Assembly (NCBI GenBank): GCA_035196065.1
Contig: CP136575.1
Coordinates: forward strand, 215,001-279,000
Reading direction: 5' to 3'
Length of the DNA: 64,000 nucleotides
Source of the DNA: Sphingobium sp.
Lineage (GTDB): Bacteria; Pseudomonadota; Alphaproteobacteria; Sphingomonadales; Sphingomonadaceae
The translations under genes and the position numbers were made by a program. Shown here piece after piece: positions 18,133 to 27,546 of this stretch; position 1 is the stretch's first letter; the number at the start of each line of letters is the position of its first letter. The notes beneath the pieces were generated by a model. The model worked only from the letters and a program-made list of their open reading frames with translations. It ran no database searches and had not been told where the DNA came from.

Positions 18133-18534
18133 TCAATCGCCCTTCGGAAAGAAATAGGCGGCAATATCATTGCCGATGCGGGCCGGGCGCAGCGTCTGGG
18201 CATCAATGCAGCACCAGCTGGATTTCACCTCAGCCAACACCTCTTCGCCCCGCTTGATCACCGTTTCGTAAAAGGCGCGCGCACCATGGATGCTTTCCAG
18301 CACGACATTGGCAACGACAACATCATCAAGAAAGGCGGGTCTGCGATAGGTGATCTCATGCTTCAGCGCGACCCAGGCGCGCTGGGCAACCGCATCGGGG
18401 GGAGCGAGGTTACGCCAATGTTCCAGGACCGCTTCTTGCACCCAGTTCAGGTAACGGCTGTTGTTCACATGGCCCATGAAGTCGATATCTTCAGGTACAA
18501 TCTTGATCGGGAACAGGTGGGAAAGGGTTGTCAT
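18133..18534 (-). CDS. Acyl-CoA thioesterase, 4HBT hot-dog fold
   Basis: This is a 133-residue hot-dog fold thioesterase of the 4-hydroxybenzoyl-CoA thioesterase type. DIDFMGHVNNSRYLNWVQEAVL is the diagnostic N-terminal motif with the catalytic Asp before MGHVNN, and HEITYRRPAFLDDVV follows. It would hydrolyse acyl-CoA thioesters in the cytoplasm; chain length is not predictable. It sits 18 bases upstream of crtZ on the same strand. A second paralogue of this family is at 38639-39031. Confidence 0.88.
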   Translation of the reverse strand: MTTLSHLFPIKIVPEDIDFMGHVNNSRYLNWVQEAVLEHWRNLAPPDAVAQRAWVALKHEITYRRPAFLDDVVVANVVLESIHGARAFYETVIKRGEEVLAEVKSSWCCIDAQTLRPARIGNDIAAYFFPKGD

Positions 18535-18632
18535 CGCAATTCCGATTATAGGGACGAAGGATTACAATTTCCAGAATGGCGGCAGAATAACCTTGCTTGC
18601 AAAGCATGCTTTCCTGTGTTTTGGCGCTGTGC

Positions 18633-20063
18633 ATGAACAGCCCCCGCACACTTTATCAAAAAATCTGGGATGCCCATGTCGTCGAGCAACGCGATGATGG
18701 CACCGCGATCATTTTCATCGACCGGCATCTCGTTCACGAAGTTACCAGTCCGCAGGCGTTCGAAGGCTTGCGCACGGCAGGGCGCAAGGTGCGCCGCCCC
18801 GATCTGACGCTGGCGGTTCCCGACCATAATCTGCCAACCACCGCGCGCCGCGATGCAAGCGGCAACCGCGTCCCCATTGCCGATCCTGAAAGCGCACAAC
18901 AGCTGGAAGCGCTTGAGGCGAACGCCCCAGCCTTTGGTATACGCTATATTGGCGATGCCGACCGCGAACAGGGCATTGTTCATGTTGTCGGGCCCGAACA
19001 GGGCTTTTCGCTTCCCGGCACCACGATCGTCTGTGGCGACAGCCATACGGCCTGCCATGGAGGCCTTGGCGCGCTCGCATTCGGTATCGGCACCAGCGAG
19101 GTCGAACATGTGCTGGCAACGCAAACGCTGCAATTGAAGCAGTCGAAATCGATGGAAGTTCGTGTCGAAGGCGATGTCGGCCCAGGCGTAAGCGCCAAGG
19201 ATATTGTGCTGCACATCACCGGCGTCCTCGGCGCTGCAGGCGGGACCGGCTATGTCATCGAATATAGCGGCAGCGCGATCAGCAACCTGTCGGTCGAAGG
19301 CCGATTGACCGTCAGCAACATGGCGATCGAACATGGCGCGCGCGCCGGTCTTTGCGCGCCTGACGAGAAAACCTTCGCCTATCTGAAGGGCCGGCCAATG
19401 GCCCCCAAAGGTGCAGACTGGGATGCAGCAGTCGCTTACTGGCAGACCCTGAAAACCGATCCGGGCGCAACCTTTGACAAGGTCGTCGTCATCAACGCCG
19501 CCGATATCGCGCCGAGCGTGACCTGGGGCACCAGCCCAGAAGACGTGGTGCCCATCACCGGCACCGTTCCCGACCCCAAAAGTTTTGCCGATCCTTCGAA
19601 GCAGGAGGCTGCCGCCAAGAGCCTCGCCTATATGGGCCTCGAACCCGGCACCCCCTTAAACGAAGTCGAGGTGCAGAATATCTTCATCGGCAGTTGCACC
19701 AACAGCCGCATCGAAGATCTGCGCGCAGCCGCCGCGGTACTGAAGGGCAAGCGCAAGGCGGCCAATATCAAATGGGCGATCGTCGTTCCCGGTTCCGGCC
19801 TTGTAAAGGCTCAGGCCGAGGCAGAGGGCCTTGACCGCATCTTCATCGACGCAGGCCTCGAATGGCGCGAACCCGGCTGCTCTGCCTGTCTCGGTATGAA
19901 TCCCGACAAAGTCCCGCCCGGCGAACGCTGCGCCTCCACCAGCAACCGCAATTTTGTAGGGCGACAAGGCCCGGGTGCGCGCACCCATCTTGTCAGCCCC
20001 GCCATGGCAGCGGCGGCGGCAGTAACCGGGCGGCTTGCCGATGTTCGGGAGTTGGTCGCATGA
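18633..20063 (+). CDS. leuC: 3-isopropylmalate dehydratase large subunit
   Basis: This is the large, iron-sulfur subunit of isopropylmalate isomerase, which converts 2- to 3-isopropylmalate in leucine synthesis. At 476 residues it has the normal length. The cluster cysteines are in [11 protein letters not shown] and [35 protein letters not shown] and [11 protein letters not shown] are aconitase-superfamily signatures. The ATG at 18633 starts [15 protein letters not shown], as in the family. The stop overlaps the leuD start (ATGA). No leader peptide or attenuator was seen in the short upstream region. Confidence 0.96.
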   Translation: MNSPRTLYQKIWDAHVVEQRDDGTAIIFIDRHLVHEVTSPQAFEGLRTAGRKVRRPDLTLAVPDHNLPTTARRDASGNRVPIADPESAQQLEALEANAPAFGIRYIGDADREQGIVHVVGPEQGFSLPGTTIVCGDSHTACHGGLGALAFGIGTSEVEHVLATQTLQLKQSKSMEVRVEGDVGPGVSAKDIVLHITGVLGAAGGTGYVIEYSGSAISNLSVEGRLTVSNMAIEHGARAGLCAPDEKTFAYLKGRPMAPKGADWDAAVAYWQTLKTDPGATFDKVVVINAADIAPSVTWGTSPEDVVPITGTVPDPKSFADPSKQEAAAKSLAYMGLEPGTPLNEVEVQNIFIGSCTNSRIEDLRAAAAVLKGKRKAANIKWAIVVPGSGLVKAQAEAEGLDRIFIDAGLEWREPGCSACLGMNPDKVPPGERCASTSNRNFVGRQGPGARTHLVSPAMAAAAAVTGRLADVRELVA

Positions 20064-20668
20064 ACCCCGTTTCCACCATCTCCGGCAAGGCCTATCCCTT
20101 TGGCCTCAAAAATGTCGATACCGACGTTATCATCCCGGCAGCATGGCTGAAAACGATCAGCCGTACCGGCCTTGGCAAAGGCGCGTTCGAGGCGCTGCGC
20201 AAGGAACCGGACAATCTGTTCGACAGCGCGCCCTATGCCGGTTCGCCCATCCTGATCGCAGGCGACAATTTCGGCTGTGGTTCCAGCCGTGAACATGCCG
20301 CATGGGCGCTGGCCGACATGGGCATAACGGCCGTAATCGCGCCCAGCTTTTCCGACATATTTTCAGGCAATGCGTTCAAGAACGGCCTGTTGACGGTCGT
20401 CTTGCCGCAGGAAGCGGTCGACCGTCTGCTGCAGGTTGCTCAGGAAAATCCCGATTTATCCGATCCGATCCATATTGATCTGGAAAACCAGGTGGTGACC
20501 ACGCCCTTTCAGGATCGCTTCACGTTTGAAATTGACCCGTTCCGCAAGCATTGCCTGCTGAACGGCCTCGACGAAATCGGGATCACACTGGCAAGCAGCG
20601 ATGCGATTTCCGTCTATGAGGCAAAGCTGGCGGCGGAAAAGCCCTGGCTGGCGCCGCACATGATTTGA
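20060..20668 (+). CDS. leuD: 3-isopropylmalate dehydratase small subunit
   Basis: This is the swivelling small subunit of isopropylmalate isomerase, 202 residues. [33 protein letters not shown] and [18 protein letters not shown] are LeuD hallmarks. The ATG at 20060 overlaps the leuC stop, so the subunits are translationally coupled; the longer frame back into leuC is a shadow. The remaining leucine genes (leuA, leuB) are not in the window. Confidence 0.96.
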   Translation: MNPVSTISGKAYPFGLKNVDTDVIIPAAWLKTISRTGLGKGAFEALRKEPDNLFDSAPYAGSPILIAGDNFGCGSSREHAAWALADMGITAVIAPSFSDIFSGNAFKNGLLTVVLPQEAVDRLLQVAQENPDLSDPIHIDLENQVVTTPFQDRFTFEIDPFRKHCLLNGLDEIGITLASSDAISVYEAKLAAEKPWLAPHMI

Positions 20669-20682
20669 GGAGAGTGAGAGAA

Positions 20683-21678
20683 ATGAAAGCGCTGTTATCG
20701 ACTGCCACTGGCGGCCCCGAAACCCTGGTACTGGGCGAATTGCCTGAACCCACTGCTGGCCCCGGACAGGTTGTCGTCGCGGTCAAGGCCTGCTCCATCA
20801 ACTTTCCTGACACATTGATGATTGTCGACAAATACCAGTTCAAACCGCCGCGCCCCTTTGCGCCGGGCGGCGAGATTGCGGGCGTGATCGAAGCCGTTGG
20901 CGAAGGCGTCACCGGCTTTGCTATCGGGGACCGGGTAATGGCGGGCTGCGGCAATGGCGGGTTGTCTGAAAAAATCGCGGTATCGGCACACAACCTCTAC
21001 AAAATGCCCGATGAAATGCCATTCGAAGACGGCGCCTCGATCCTGATGACCTATGGCACCAGTGCCCATGCTCTGAAGGATCGCGGACGGATGAAGCCCG
21101 GCGATAATGTGCTGGTCCTTGGCGGTGCAGGCGGCATCGGCATTTCGGCAATCGAACTGGCCAAGGCCTATGGCGGACGCGTTGTCGCCGGCGTATCCAG
21201 CGAGGCAAAGGCACAGGTTGCACGTGAAGCCGGGGCTGATGACGTGGTCGTCTATCCCTACCAGCCGTTCGACAAGGATCAGTCAAAAGCAGTCGCCGAA
21301 ATGTTCAAGGCGGCTGCAGGCCCCAATGGTTTCGACATCATCTATGATACCGTTGGCGGCGATTATTCCGAACCAGCCGTGCGTTCGATCGCCTGGGAAG
21401 GCCGCTTCCTTGTGGTCGGCTTCCCCGCGGGAATCGCAAAGTTGCCGCTCAACTTGACGCTGCTCAAAAGTTGCGATGTGTGCGGCGTCTTCTGGGGCGC
21501 CTACACGATGCGCGAACCGGAAAAGAACCGGGCGAACGTCAATGAACTGTTCGAACTGTACAAGGCCGGCAAGATCAAGCCTCGCATTTCAGAGACCTTT
21601 CCGCTTGAACAGGGCGGTGACGCAATTGCCAAGCTGGGCAATCGCGAAGCCGTCGGCAAGCTGGTGGTGACGATCTAA
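20683..21678 (+). CDS. NADPH:quinone oxidoreductase family protein (zinc-free MDR)
   Basis: This is a 331-residue medium-chain dehydrogenase/reductase without the structural or catalytic zinc ligands, of the quinone reductase (QOR) type. The catalytic domain has CSINFPDTLMI and FAPGGEIAGVIEAVGEGV; the nucleotide domain has VLVLGGAGGIGISAIELAK. It would reduce quinones or enones with NADPH. The ATG at 20683 has GAGGAGAGTGAGAG just upstream. It starts 14 bases after leuD, so it may be cotranscribed with the leucine genes, though no functional link is apparent. Confidence 0.9.
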   Translation: MKALLSTATGGPETLVLGELPEPTAGPGQVVVAVKACSINFPDTLMIVDKYQFKPPRPFAPGGEIAGVIEAVGEGVTGFAIGDRVMAGCGNGGLSEKIAVSAHNLYKMPDEMPFEDGASILMTYGTSAHALKDRGRMKPGDNVLVLGGAGGIGISAIELAKAYGGRVVAGVSSEAKAQVAREAGADDVVVYPYQPFDKDQSKAVAEMFKAAAGPNGFDIIYDTVGGDYSEPAVRSIAWEGRFLVVGFPAGIAKLPLNLTLLKSCDVCGVFWGAYTMREPEKNRANVNELFELYKAGKIKPRISETFPLEQGGDAIAKLGNREAVGKLVVTI

Positions 21679-21705
21679 AGCGCCGCTCGGCGATTTGGGC
21701 AAATC

Positions 21706-21732
21706 TGCGGCGCGGAAAAGTTTCGCGCCGCA
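21706..21732. terminator. GC-rich stem-loop, possible terminator
   Basis: A 9-bp perfect stem (TGCGGCGCG/CGCGCCGCA) with a 9-base A/T-rich loop lies 27 bases after the quinone oxidoreductase stop and before the zeta-inhibitor gene. No clear T-run follows, so termination may be weak or factor-assisted. Confidence 0.4.
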
Positions 21733-21805
21733 CCGCCTTGCGCTACCGCCCCTTGTTTGGCAGTGCAGCCATACCTATTTCCAAACAAAGAGCCGGGGAC
21801 TGACC

Positions 21806-22129
21806 ATGACCACATTCAACGATCGCGAAAATGCATTCGAGAATAAGTTTGCCCGCGACGAAGAGTTGCAGTTCAAGGTGACCGCACGCCGCAACAAGCT
21901 GGTCGGGCTATGGGCAGCAGAGAAGATGGGGCTGACTGCCGAGGAATCGGACAGCTATGCAAAATCGGTTGTGCAGGCGGATTTTGAGGAAGCGGGCGAC
22001 GAAGATGTCGTGCGCAAGATCCTTGGCGACCTGACCTCTGCCGGCGTCGACAGCGACGAAGCAACGATCCGCGCGGCACTTGACGCGAAGATGGTTGAGG
22101 CGCGCCGCCAGTTTATCGAAGAGGCATAA
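21806..22129 (+). CDS. ATPase inhibitor subunit zeta (DUF1476)
   Basis: This is a 107-residue soluble protein of the DUF1476 family, which in Paracoccus denitrificans was identified as the zeta subunit, a natural inhibitor that blocks reverse rotation of the F1-ATPase. It opens with MTTFNDRENAFENKFARDEE, the N-terminal inhibitory segment, and continues with the four-helix part (RRNKLVGLWAAEKMGL). The ATG at 21806 gives the family start; the upstream frame is not conserved. In many non-Paracoccus alphaproteobacteria the protein inhibits weakly, so strength is unknown. It is followed by bolA ten bases later. Confidence 0.9.
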   Translation: MTTFNDRENAFENKFARDEELQFKVTARRNKLVGLWAAEKMGLTAEESDSYAKSVVQADFEEAGDEDVVRKILGDLTSAGVDSDEATIRAALDAKMVEARRQFIEEA

Positions 22130-22139
22130 GGCAAAAACG

Positions 22140-22373
22140 ATGCCGATGGCGGCTGAAGAAATCGAAGGCATGATCAAGGCCGCTTTTCCCGATGCGACGG
22201 TCGAGATTACCGACCTGCGCGGCGACGGCGATCATTATGCCGCCCGTGTGGTGAGCGCCGCATTTAAGGGAATGCCCCGCGTGCGGCAGCATCAGGCGGT
22301 TTATAACGCGCTGGGTGGCCGGATGGGCGGCGTATTGCACGCACTGCAACTGACCACTGCAGTGCCGGAATGA
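22140..22373 (+). CDS. BolA family protein
   Basis: This is a 77-residue BolA/IbaG-type protein. EIEGMIKAAFPDATVEITDLRGDGDHYAARVVS and the C-terminal RVRQHQAVYNALGGRM carry the conserved His that coordinates a shared [2Fe-2S] cluster with a CGFS glutaredoxin. That glutaredoxin is the next gene, 25 bases downstream, so the pair forms an iron-sulfur trafficking module. The ATG at 22140 lies ten bases after the zeta gene; the three genes are probably one transcript. Confidence 0.92.
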   Translation: MPMAAEEIEGMIKAAFPDATVEITDLRGDGDHYAARVVSAAFKGMPRVRQHQAVYNALGGRMGGVLHALQLTTAVPE

Positions 22374-22398
22374 TTTTAGTAATTTGGAGTTGAGTGAC

Positions 22399-22725
22399 AT
22401 GTCCGCAAACGAACGCATCGACGAAATGGTCAAAGGCAATGACGTCGTCCTTTTCATGAAGGGCACGCCGCTTTTCCCGCAATGCGGCTTTTCCAGCCGC
22501 GCAATCGCGATCCTCGATCATCTGGGTGTCGAATATGCGAGCGTCGATGTGCTGCAGGATCAGGAAATCCGTCAGGGCATCAAGGAATATTCGGATTGGC
22601 CCACAATCCCCCAGCTCTATGTGAAGGGCGAATTTCTTGGCGGCAGCGACATCATGATGGAAATGTACGAAGCAGGCGAGCTGCACGAACTGGTCGAACA
22701 GCACGGGCTTACCAAGGCAAGCTGA
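22399..22725 (+). CDS. grxD: Monothiol glutaredoxin, Grx4 family
   Basis: This is a 108-residue monothiol glutaredoxin with the CGFS active site at residues 29-32 (FPQCGFSSRA). DWPTIPQLYVKGEFLGGSDIMMEM is the glutathione and target-binding part. Two Grx molecules with two glutathiones, or one with BolA, bind a labile [2Fe-2S] cluster for delivery and iron sensing. The ATG at 22399 has GGAG twelve bases upstream; an in-frame TTG at 22384 is less likely. Partner: the BolA gene just before. Confidence 0.94.
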   Translation: MSANERIDEMVKGNDVVLFMKGTPLFPQCGFSSRAIAILDHLGVEYASVDVLQDQEIRQGIKEYSDWPTIPQLYVKGEFLGGSDIMMEMYEAGELHELVEQHGLTKAS

Positions 22726-22805
22726 GACCGGAAACCGGCCAGCGCCAGCGGGCGCATATGTAAACCCGACTTTCCAAAACCCTTGCTTATGGCTAAGCGG
22801 CCCTC

Positions 22806-23879
22806 ATGCAGATGCCGCGCAGCGATATTCCTTATGTTGCCGACCTTTATGGCGAAACATTGCTTGGCGAAAGCGATGGAGGGTCGGCTGTACGCAAGAA
22901 GCTAGCAGACTATTTTCCGGGGCTTGCCGCCGTTACCATAGCGGCCGCAGCCGCAACCTGGTTTTCCGAACATTATGGCATGCCGGTCATCCTTGCCGGT
23001 TTGCTGCTCGGCCTCGCGCTCAACTTCATTTCAACCCAGCCCAAGGTGCATGCAGGTCTTGATCTGTGCGGCACCACCGGGCTGCGCTGGGGTATCGTGC
23101 TTCTGGGCACACAGGTGACCGCGATGCAGATTGGCAGCCTAGGCGGCCTTGCATTTGCCGGGCTGGTCGCAATCATGGCACTGACCATTCTAGCAGGGCT
23201 GATAGGCGCACGATTGGGCGGGCAAAGCAATCTGGCTGGCTGGCTGGCCGGCGGAGCAACCGCAATTTGCGGTGCCTCTGCCGCGCTCGCCATTTATGCA
23301 CTGATCGGCAAGAAACGCCTCGACCAGTCACAATTCACCCTGACCTTGGTTGGCATCACCATGGCGAGCGCGATTGCCATGTCCTTCTATCCGCTGATCG
23401 CCGCATGGCTTGATTTCAGCGACCGGCAGGCTGGTTTTCTGATCGGTGCCGCAACGCATGATGTCGCGCAGGCGCTGGGCGGTGGCTACAGCTATTCGCA
23501 AGCCGCTGGCGAGACTGCCACGATCGTCAAATTGTCGCGTGTCGCCCTGCTGGCGCCTGCCGTTGCGCTGATCGGGCTCGCAATCGGTTCAGCAGGCGGA
23601 GAATCGAAAGGGTTTCTGGGCCGGATACGCCTGCCTTGGTTCATCATCGCATTCTTTGCGCTCATGATTGCAAACTCGCTGGTGATCGCGCCGCCATGGG
23701 TCGCCGAATATGGCCTGATCATATCAAAGACGCTGTTGCTGTTTGCCGTCACCGCAACAGCCATGCGGTCACGCCTTGACGCATTGCTCAGTCAGGGCTG
23801 GCGGGCATTGCTTCCTGTGATCCTCGCCTCGCTGACTGCCTTCCTGCTTTCACTAGCCGTGGCGTCGACACTGTCATGA
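22806..23879 (+). CDS. YeiH family putative sulfate exporter
   Basis: This is a 357-residue inner-membrane protein of the YeiH/UPF0324 (PSE) family, with ten or so hydrophobic segments. The repeated motifs LRWGIVLLGTQVT and GGATAICGASAALAI are family signatures. Some members are linked to sulfur or sulfonate metabolism, but transport of sulfate is not firmly shown. It overlaps glpD by four bases (ATGA), so it is coupled to a glycerol-phosphate gene, an uncommon pairing. Confidence 0.86.
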   Translation: MQMPRSDIPYVADLYGETLLGESDGGSAVRKKLADYFPGLAAVTIAAAAATWFSEHYGMPVILAGLLLGLALNFISTQPKVHAGLDLCGTTGLRWGIVLLGTQVTAMQIGSLGGLAFAGLVAIMALTILAGLIGARLGGQSNLAGWLAGGATAICGASAALAIYALIGKKRLDQSQFTLTLVGITMASAIAMSFYPLIAAWLDFSDRQAGFLIGAATHDVAQALGGGYSYSQAAGETATIVKLSRVALLAPAVALIGLAIGSAGGESKGFLGRIRLPWFIIAFFALMIANSLVIAPPWVAEYGLIISKTLLLFAVTATAMRSRLDALLSQGWRALLPVILASLTAFLLSLAVASTLS

Positions 23880-25366
23880 CTGGGCAGCCATATGATCTTG
23901 CCGTCATTGGCGGCGGCGTGAATGGCTGCGGCATTGCACGCGATGCGGCCGGCCGAGGCGCAAAAGTGATCCTGTTTGAGCGCGGCGATCTTGCCAGTGG
24001 CACGTCATCGGGGTCGACCAAGCTCATCCATGGCGGGCTGCGCTATCTTGAACATTATGAATTCGGGCTGGTGCGCGAAAGCCTGATCGAGCGCGAGAAA
24101 CTCTGGGCGATCGCGCCGCATATCATCTGGCCGATGCGTTTCGTGCTACCCTATCGCACCGGATTGCGCCCGCGCTGGATGCTGCGCGCCGGCCTTTTCC
24201 TTTATGATCATATTGGCGGGCGCAAGCGGCTGCCTGCAACGCGGACGATCGATCTTCGAAAGGACGCATCAGGCAAGGCGCTGAAAGCCGGTTTCTCGAC
24301 CGCTTTCGAATATTCCGATTGCTGGGTCGATGATGCACGGTTGGTCATCCTCAACGCGCGTGATGCCGCCGATCATGGTGCTGACATCCGCACACGGACC
24401 GAGGTGAAGCGGCTCACCCGCACCGATGGGCTTTGGCGGATCGAGCTTGGCGACGGGGAAATCGTCATTGCCAAGGCGATTGCCAATGCTGCCGGGCCAG
24501 CCGTACTCAACCTGCTCGACCGGGTGCAGGCGCGCCAGCATAACCCTGACGAGAAAATCCGGCTCGTGCGCGGATCACATATCGTCGTGCGTCAGCGCTT
24601 TGACAGCCCGCAGGCCTATTTCTTCCAGAACCCCGACGGCCGCATCTTCTTTGCGATTCCTTATGAGGATGATTTCACGCTGATCGGAACGACGGACGCA
24701 GATCATCAGCCTGGCGACCCGATTGAAGCCAGCGCCGAGGAAATCGCCTATCTGTGCGCCGGGGCAAGCGAATATCTGCGCGAACCAGTGACGCCTGCCG
24801 ACGTTGTGTGGAGCTATGCTGGCGTGCGCCCGCTTGTCGACGACGGGTCGGGCAAACCCGAAACGGCATCGCGCGGCTATCGCTTCGATGTCGACACCGA
24901 TGCGAACGGAAATGCGCCATTGCTGTCGATATTCGGAGGCAAGATCACCACCTATCGCCATCTTGCAGAAGGTGCGATCGCCGAATTGGCGCGATGGTTG
25001 CCGCAATTCAAATCGGGCAGCTGGACTGCAAAAGCGCCGCTTCCCGGTGGCGGCTTTGCCATTGACGGCGCGCCCGCGCTGCGCGCCGAACTGGCGGCGG
25101 AATATCCCTTCCTCGACGCCGCAACGGTCGACAGGCTGGTGCGCAGCTATGGCACCAGTGCGCGCGAATGGCTGGGCAATGCCCGGTCTGCAGCCGATCT
25201 TGGCCAAGCATTTGGCCATGGCTTGACCGAAGCAGAAGTGCGCTATCTGATTGACCGCGAATGGGCCCAGTCTGCCGATGACATTTTGTGGCGGCGCAGC
25301 AAATTGGGGCTGCGCTTCGATGGCGCGCAACGCACCACGCTCGAGGATTTTTGCGCGCGCGTTTAA
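23876..25366 (+). CDS. glpD: Glycerol-3-phosphate dehydrogenase
   Basis: This is a 496-residue FAD-dependent sn-glycerol-3-phosphate dehydrogenase of the respiratory, membrane-associated type, oxidising G3P to dihydroxyacetone phosphate and passing electrons to quinone. The dinucleotide motif is GGGVNGCGIARDAAGRG near the N-terminus, followed by DLASGTSSGSTKLIHGGLRYLE. YSDCWVDDARL and IFGGKITTYRHLAE are further signatures. No glpK or glpF is in the window. Its start is inside the YeiH stop. Confidence 0.94.
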   Translation: MTGQPYDLAVIGGGVNGCGIARDAAGRGAKVILFERGDLASGTSSGSTKLIHGGLRYLEHYEFGLVRESLIEREKLWAIAPHIIWPMRFVLPYRTGLRPRWMLRAGLFLYDHIGGRKRLPATRTIDLRKDASGKALKAGFSTAFEYSDCWVDDARLVILNARDAADHGADIRTRTEVKRLTRTDGLWRIELGDGEIVIAKAIANAAGPAVLNLLDRVQARQHNPDEKIRLVRGSHIVVRQRFDSPQAYFFQNPDGRIFFAIPYEDDFTLIGTTDADHQPGDPIEASAEEIAYLCAGASEYLREPVTPADVVWSYAGVRPLVDDGSGKPETASRGYRFDVDTDANGNAPLLSIFGGKITTYRHLAEGAIAELARWLPQFKSGSWTAKAPLPGGGFAIDGAPALRAELAAEYPFLDAATVDRLVRSYGTSAREWLGNARSAADLGQAFGHGLTEAEVRYLIDREWAQSADDILWRRSKLGLRFDGAQRTTLEDFCARV

Positions 25367-25415
25367 GGGTTTAACTGCGGCCCTGTTGTTGTAACCTTGG
25401 CCCTCATGATTCGCG

Positions 25416-27002
25416 ATGGGGGGCCATTTCATGCCGAAGGCCAGCGGCAATCAGGTTCCAGCAGCAGACGGGCGCTTTGCCGCCTTCATCAGCTATAGCC
25501 ATGCCAATGCCGAAAGCGCTGCGTTGTTGCAGCGGCGGCTGGAGCGCTATCGCCTGCCTCCGCAGGTTGCGGCCGAAAAGGGCGAACGGAACCGGGCTAT
25601 CGGACGCATCTTCCGCGATCGTGAAGATCTGGCCGCTGCACCCAGCCTGACCGACGCCATCAAAGAGGCGCTGGCAGAATCAGATGCGCTTATCGTCATC
25701 TGTTCGCCAGCGGCCAAGGCATCGCGCTGGGTGGCAGAGGAAATCGCGCTGTTCCGGCAGATCAACCCGGGGCGGCCCGTGCTCGCGGCCTTGGTCGATG
25801 GTGAGCCCGCCGACGCCCTGCCCGAAGCGCTGACTGACGGCGGCCTTGAACCGCTGGCGGCAGATCTGCGCAAGGCGGGTGATGGCTGGTCGCTCGGCTT
25901 TCTGAAAATCGTCGCCGGAATTGCAGGCGTGCAGCTCGATTCGCTGGTGCAGCGGGACGCCCAGCGCCGCGTCCGCCGCGTGACATGGATCACGCTGGCG
26001 GCAGTAAGCGCGATGTTAGTGATGGCGGTGATGACCAGCTTTGCGATCCAAGCCCGTAACGAAGCCGCCCGGCAACGGGCAAGCGCCGAGGGGCTTGTCG
26101 AATATATGCTGACCGACCTGCGAACCAAGCTGAAAGGCGTCAACCGCCTTGACGTGATGGAAGGCGTAAACGAGCGTGCGATGGCGCATTATCGCCAGCA
26201 GGGCGATCTTGCGTCGCTGCCCGCCGACAGTCTGGAACAGCGCGCGCGCATCCTTCTCGCAATGGGCGAAGACGATCAGAGCCGCAACAAGAACGACATT
26301 GCGCTTGCCAAGTTCGAAGAAGCGCATCGCGCGACCGCAGCATTGCTGGCCCGCGAACCCGACAACAGCCAACGGATCTTTGCGCACGCACAGAGCGAAT
26401 ATTGGGTGGGCTATGCTGCATTTCGCGCAAACCAGCCCGACAAAACCATGCGGCACTTCCTGGAGTATAAACGGCTCGCTGACCGATTGGTCGCGCTCGA
26501 ACCCGAAAAGGCCGAATGGCATCGCGAAGTTGGCTATGCCAATGGCAATTTGTGCACCCAATATCTGACCGAGCCGCTTGATGCGGATGCCGCCGTGCGT
26601 TTCTGCAAACTGGCACTCGGCAATGTGCGCCGTTTCATCGCTGCACGCCCACAGGACCCTTCGGGCAGGATTGATCTCGCCAACCGCCATGCCTGGCTAT
26701 CAGACGCATTGTTCGAAGCAGGGGCAATCGACGAAGCTTGGTCACATCGGCAGCAGCAGCTTGCTTTGCTTGATGCTGCAGTGAAAGCAGATCCACGCAA
26801 CGCCGATTATCGCCTGCATTGGGCGCAGTTCTATATTGCCGTCGCGAAATTCCCGCAGACCCGCAACAATGTGGAGGCCAGCCGCGAGGCTTATCGCAAG
26901 GCGCGAAGCTATCTTGATGCGCTGCTTGCCGGCGATCCGGAGAATGAGGTTATTCGTAGCTACAGGAGCAAGCTTGACAACGCCTACCGATTTCTGACGT
27001 GA
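25416..27002 (+). CDS. TIR domain protein with membrane segment and TPR-like C-terminus
   Basis: This is a 528-residue TIR-TM-TPR protein. The TIR domain spans about 19-130: RFAAFISYSHAN opens it, DREDL gives a BB-loop-like segment, and SRWVAEEI carries E109 at the position of the catalytic Glu of NAD-cleaving TIR enzymes (WVxxEI, as in SARM1). One membrane helix follows (about 190-211), then 300 helical residues in TPR-like repeats, presumably on the other side of the membrane from the TIR. ATG 25431 is an alternative start. It heads a four-gene unit; 17 bases separate it from the next gene. NADase activity and signalling are inferred, not shown. Confidence 0.82.
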   Translation: MGGHFMPKASGNQVPAADGRFAAFISYSHANAESAALLQRRLERYRLPPQVAAEKGERNRAIGRIFRDREDLAAAPSLTDAIKEALAESDALIVICSPAAKASRWVAEEIALFRQINPGRPVLAALVDGEPADALPEALTDGGLEPLAADLRKAGDGWSLGFLKIVAGIAGVQLDSLVQRDAQRRVRRVTWITLAAVSAMLVMAVMTSFAIQARNEAARQRASAEGLVEYMLTDLRTKLKGVNRLDVMEGVNERAMAHYRQQGDLASLPADSLEQRARILLAMGEDDQSRNKNDIALAKFEEAHRATAALLAREPDNSQRIFAHAQSEYWVGYAAFRANQPDKTMRHFLEYKRLADRLVALEPEKAEWHREVGYANGNLCTQYLTEPLDADAAVRFCKLALGNVRRFIAARPQDPSGRIDLANRHAWLSDALFEAGAIDEAWSHRQQQLALLDAAVKADPRNADYRLHWAQFYIAVAKFPQTRNNVEASREAYRKARSYLDALLAGDPENEVIRSYRSKLDNAYRFLT

Positions 27003-27019
27003 CCAGCAGGAGCAGAAAG

Positions 27020-27529
27020 ATGATGAAACAGCCGACCAAAGACGGATTTGCGCAAAAGAAGATAGGGTCGAAAAAGCCCGATGGCTTCTCTGACAATCCA
27101 ATCAGGGCACAATTGACGCTTGCGCTGGAACAACGCGGGCGGGCGATCGATCTCATCATGGTGGCGGGCAAAGCCTGCGACGAAGCCGCGTCGAACATTC
27201 TGCGTCAGACCAAGGAAGGTGAATTTTATCTGGCGATCGAAAAAGACACGATCATCAGCTTCGCACTTTCGGACAAGATCGACTGGCGCTGGAACCAGAA
27301 ACAGGCCGCGTTGACGACCAAGGATGACCGCGAAACCCTATATGCGGTTGATGGCGGCTTCGACGATCCGCTGACCGGCGAGATCCAGTTTTACTGCAAG
27401 GCGCGCGGCGGCGATGTGCCACAGACCGACGGTTTGAGCATTGCGGTCGACCTGCAACAAAGCGGTGGAAGCTATCTTCCGATCACCATCGATCCCGATA
27501 TCCGCAACCCGCCACCGGGCGGCGGCTGA
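27020..27529 (+). CDS. Unrecognised protein in the TIR operon
   Basis: This is a 169-residue soluble protein I do not recognise. The N-terminus is basic and lysine-rich; the middle (QLTLALEQRGRAIDLIM) is helical; the second half is beta-rich with EGEFYLAIEKDTII and RETLYAVDGGF, and it ends in a Gly/Pro tail. No signal peptide or membrane segment. A good ribosome site (AGGAGCAGAAAG) precedes the ATG at 27020. It lies 17 bases after the TIR gene and 17 bases before the SLOG-like gene, so all are in one transcript. A regulator or effector of the TIR module is possible. Confidence 0.75.
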   Translation: MMKQPTKDGFAQKKIGSKKPDGFSDNPIRAQLTLALEQRGRAIDLIMVAGKACDEAASNILRQTKEGEFYLAIEKDTIISFALSDKIDWRWNQKQAALTTKDDRETLYAVDGGFDDPLTGEIQFYCKARGGDVPQTDGLSIAVDLQQSGGSYLPITIDPDIRNPPPGGG

Positions 27530-27546
27530 AAGGAAGGACGCTGGAT

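Noticed and set aside
22742-22755. Short hairpin GCGCC/GGCGC after grxD as a terminator
   Set aside because: A five-base-pair stem without a T-run is common by chance in this GC-rich sequence.
25416-27002. TIR protein as a classical Thoeris ThsB
   Set aside because: It has a membrane helix and long TPR-like part and lacks a ThsA-type NADase partner nearby, so it is not a standard Thoeris system.
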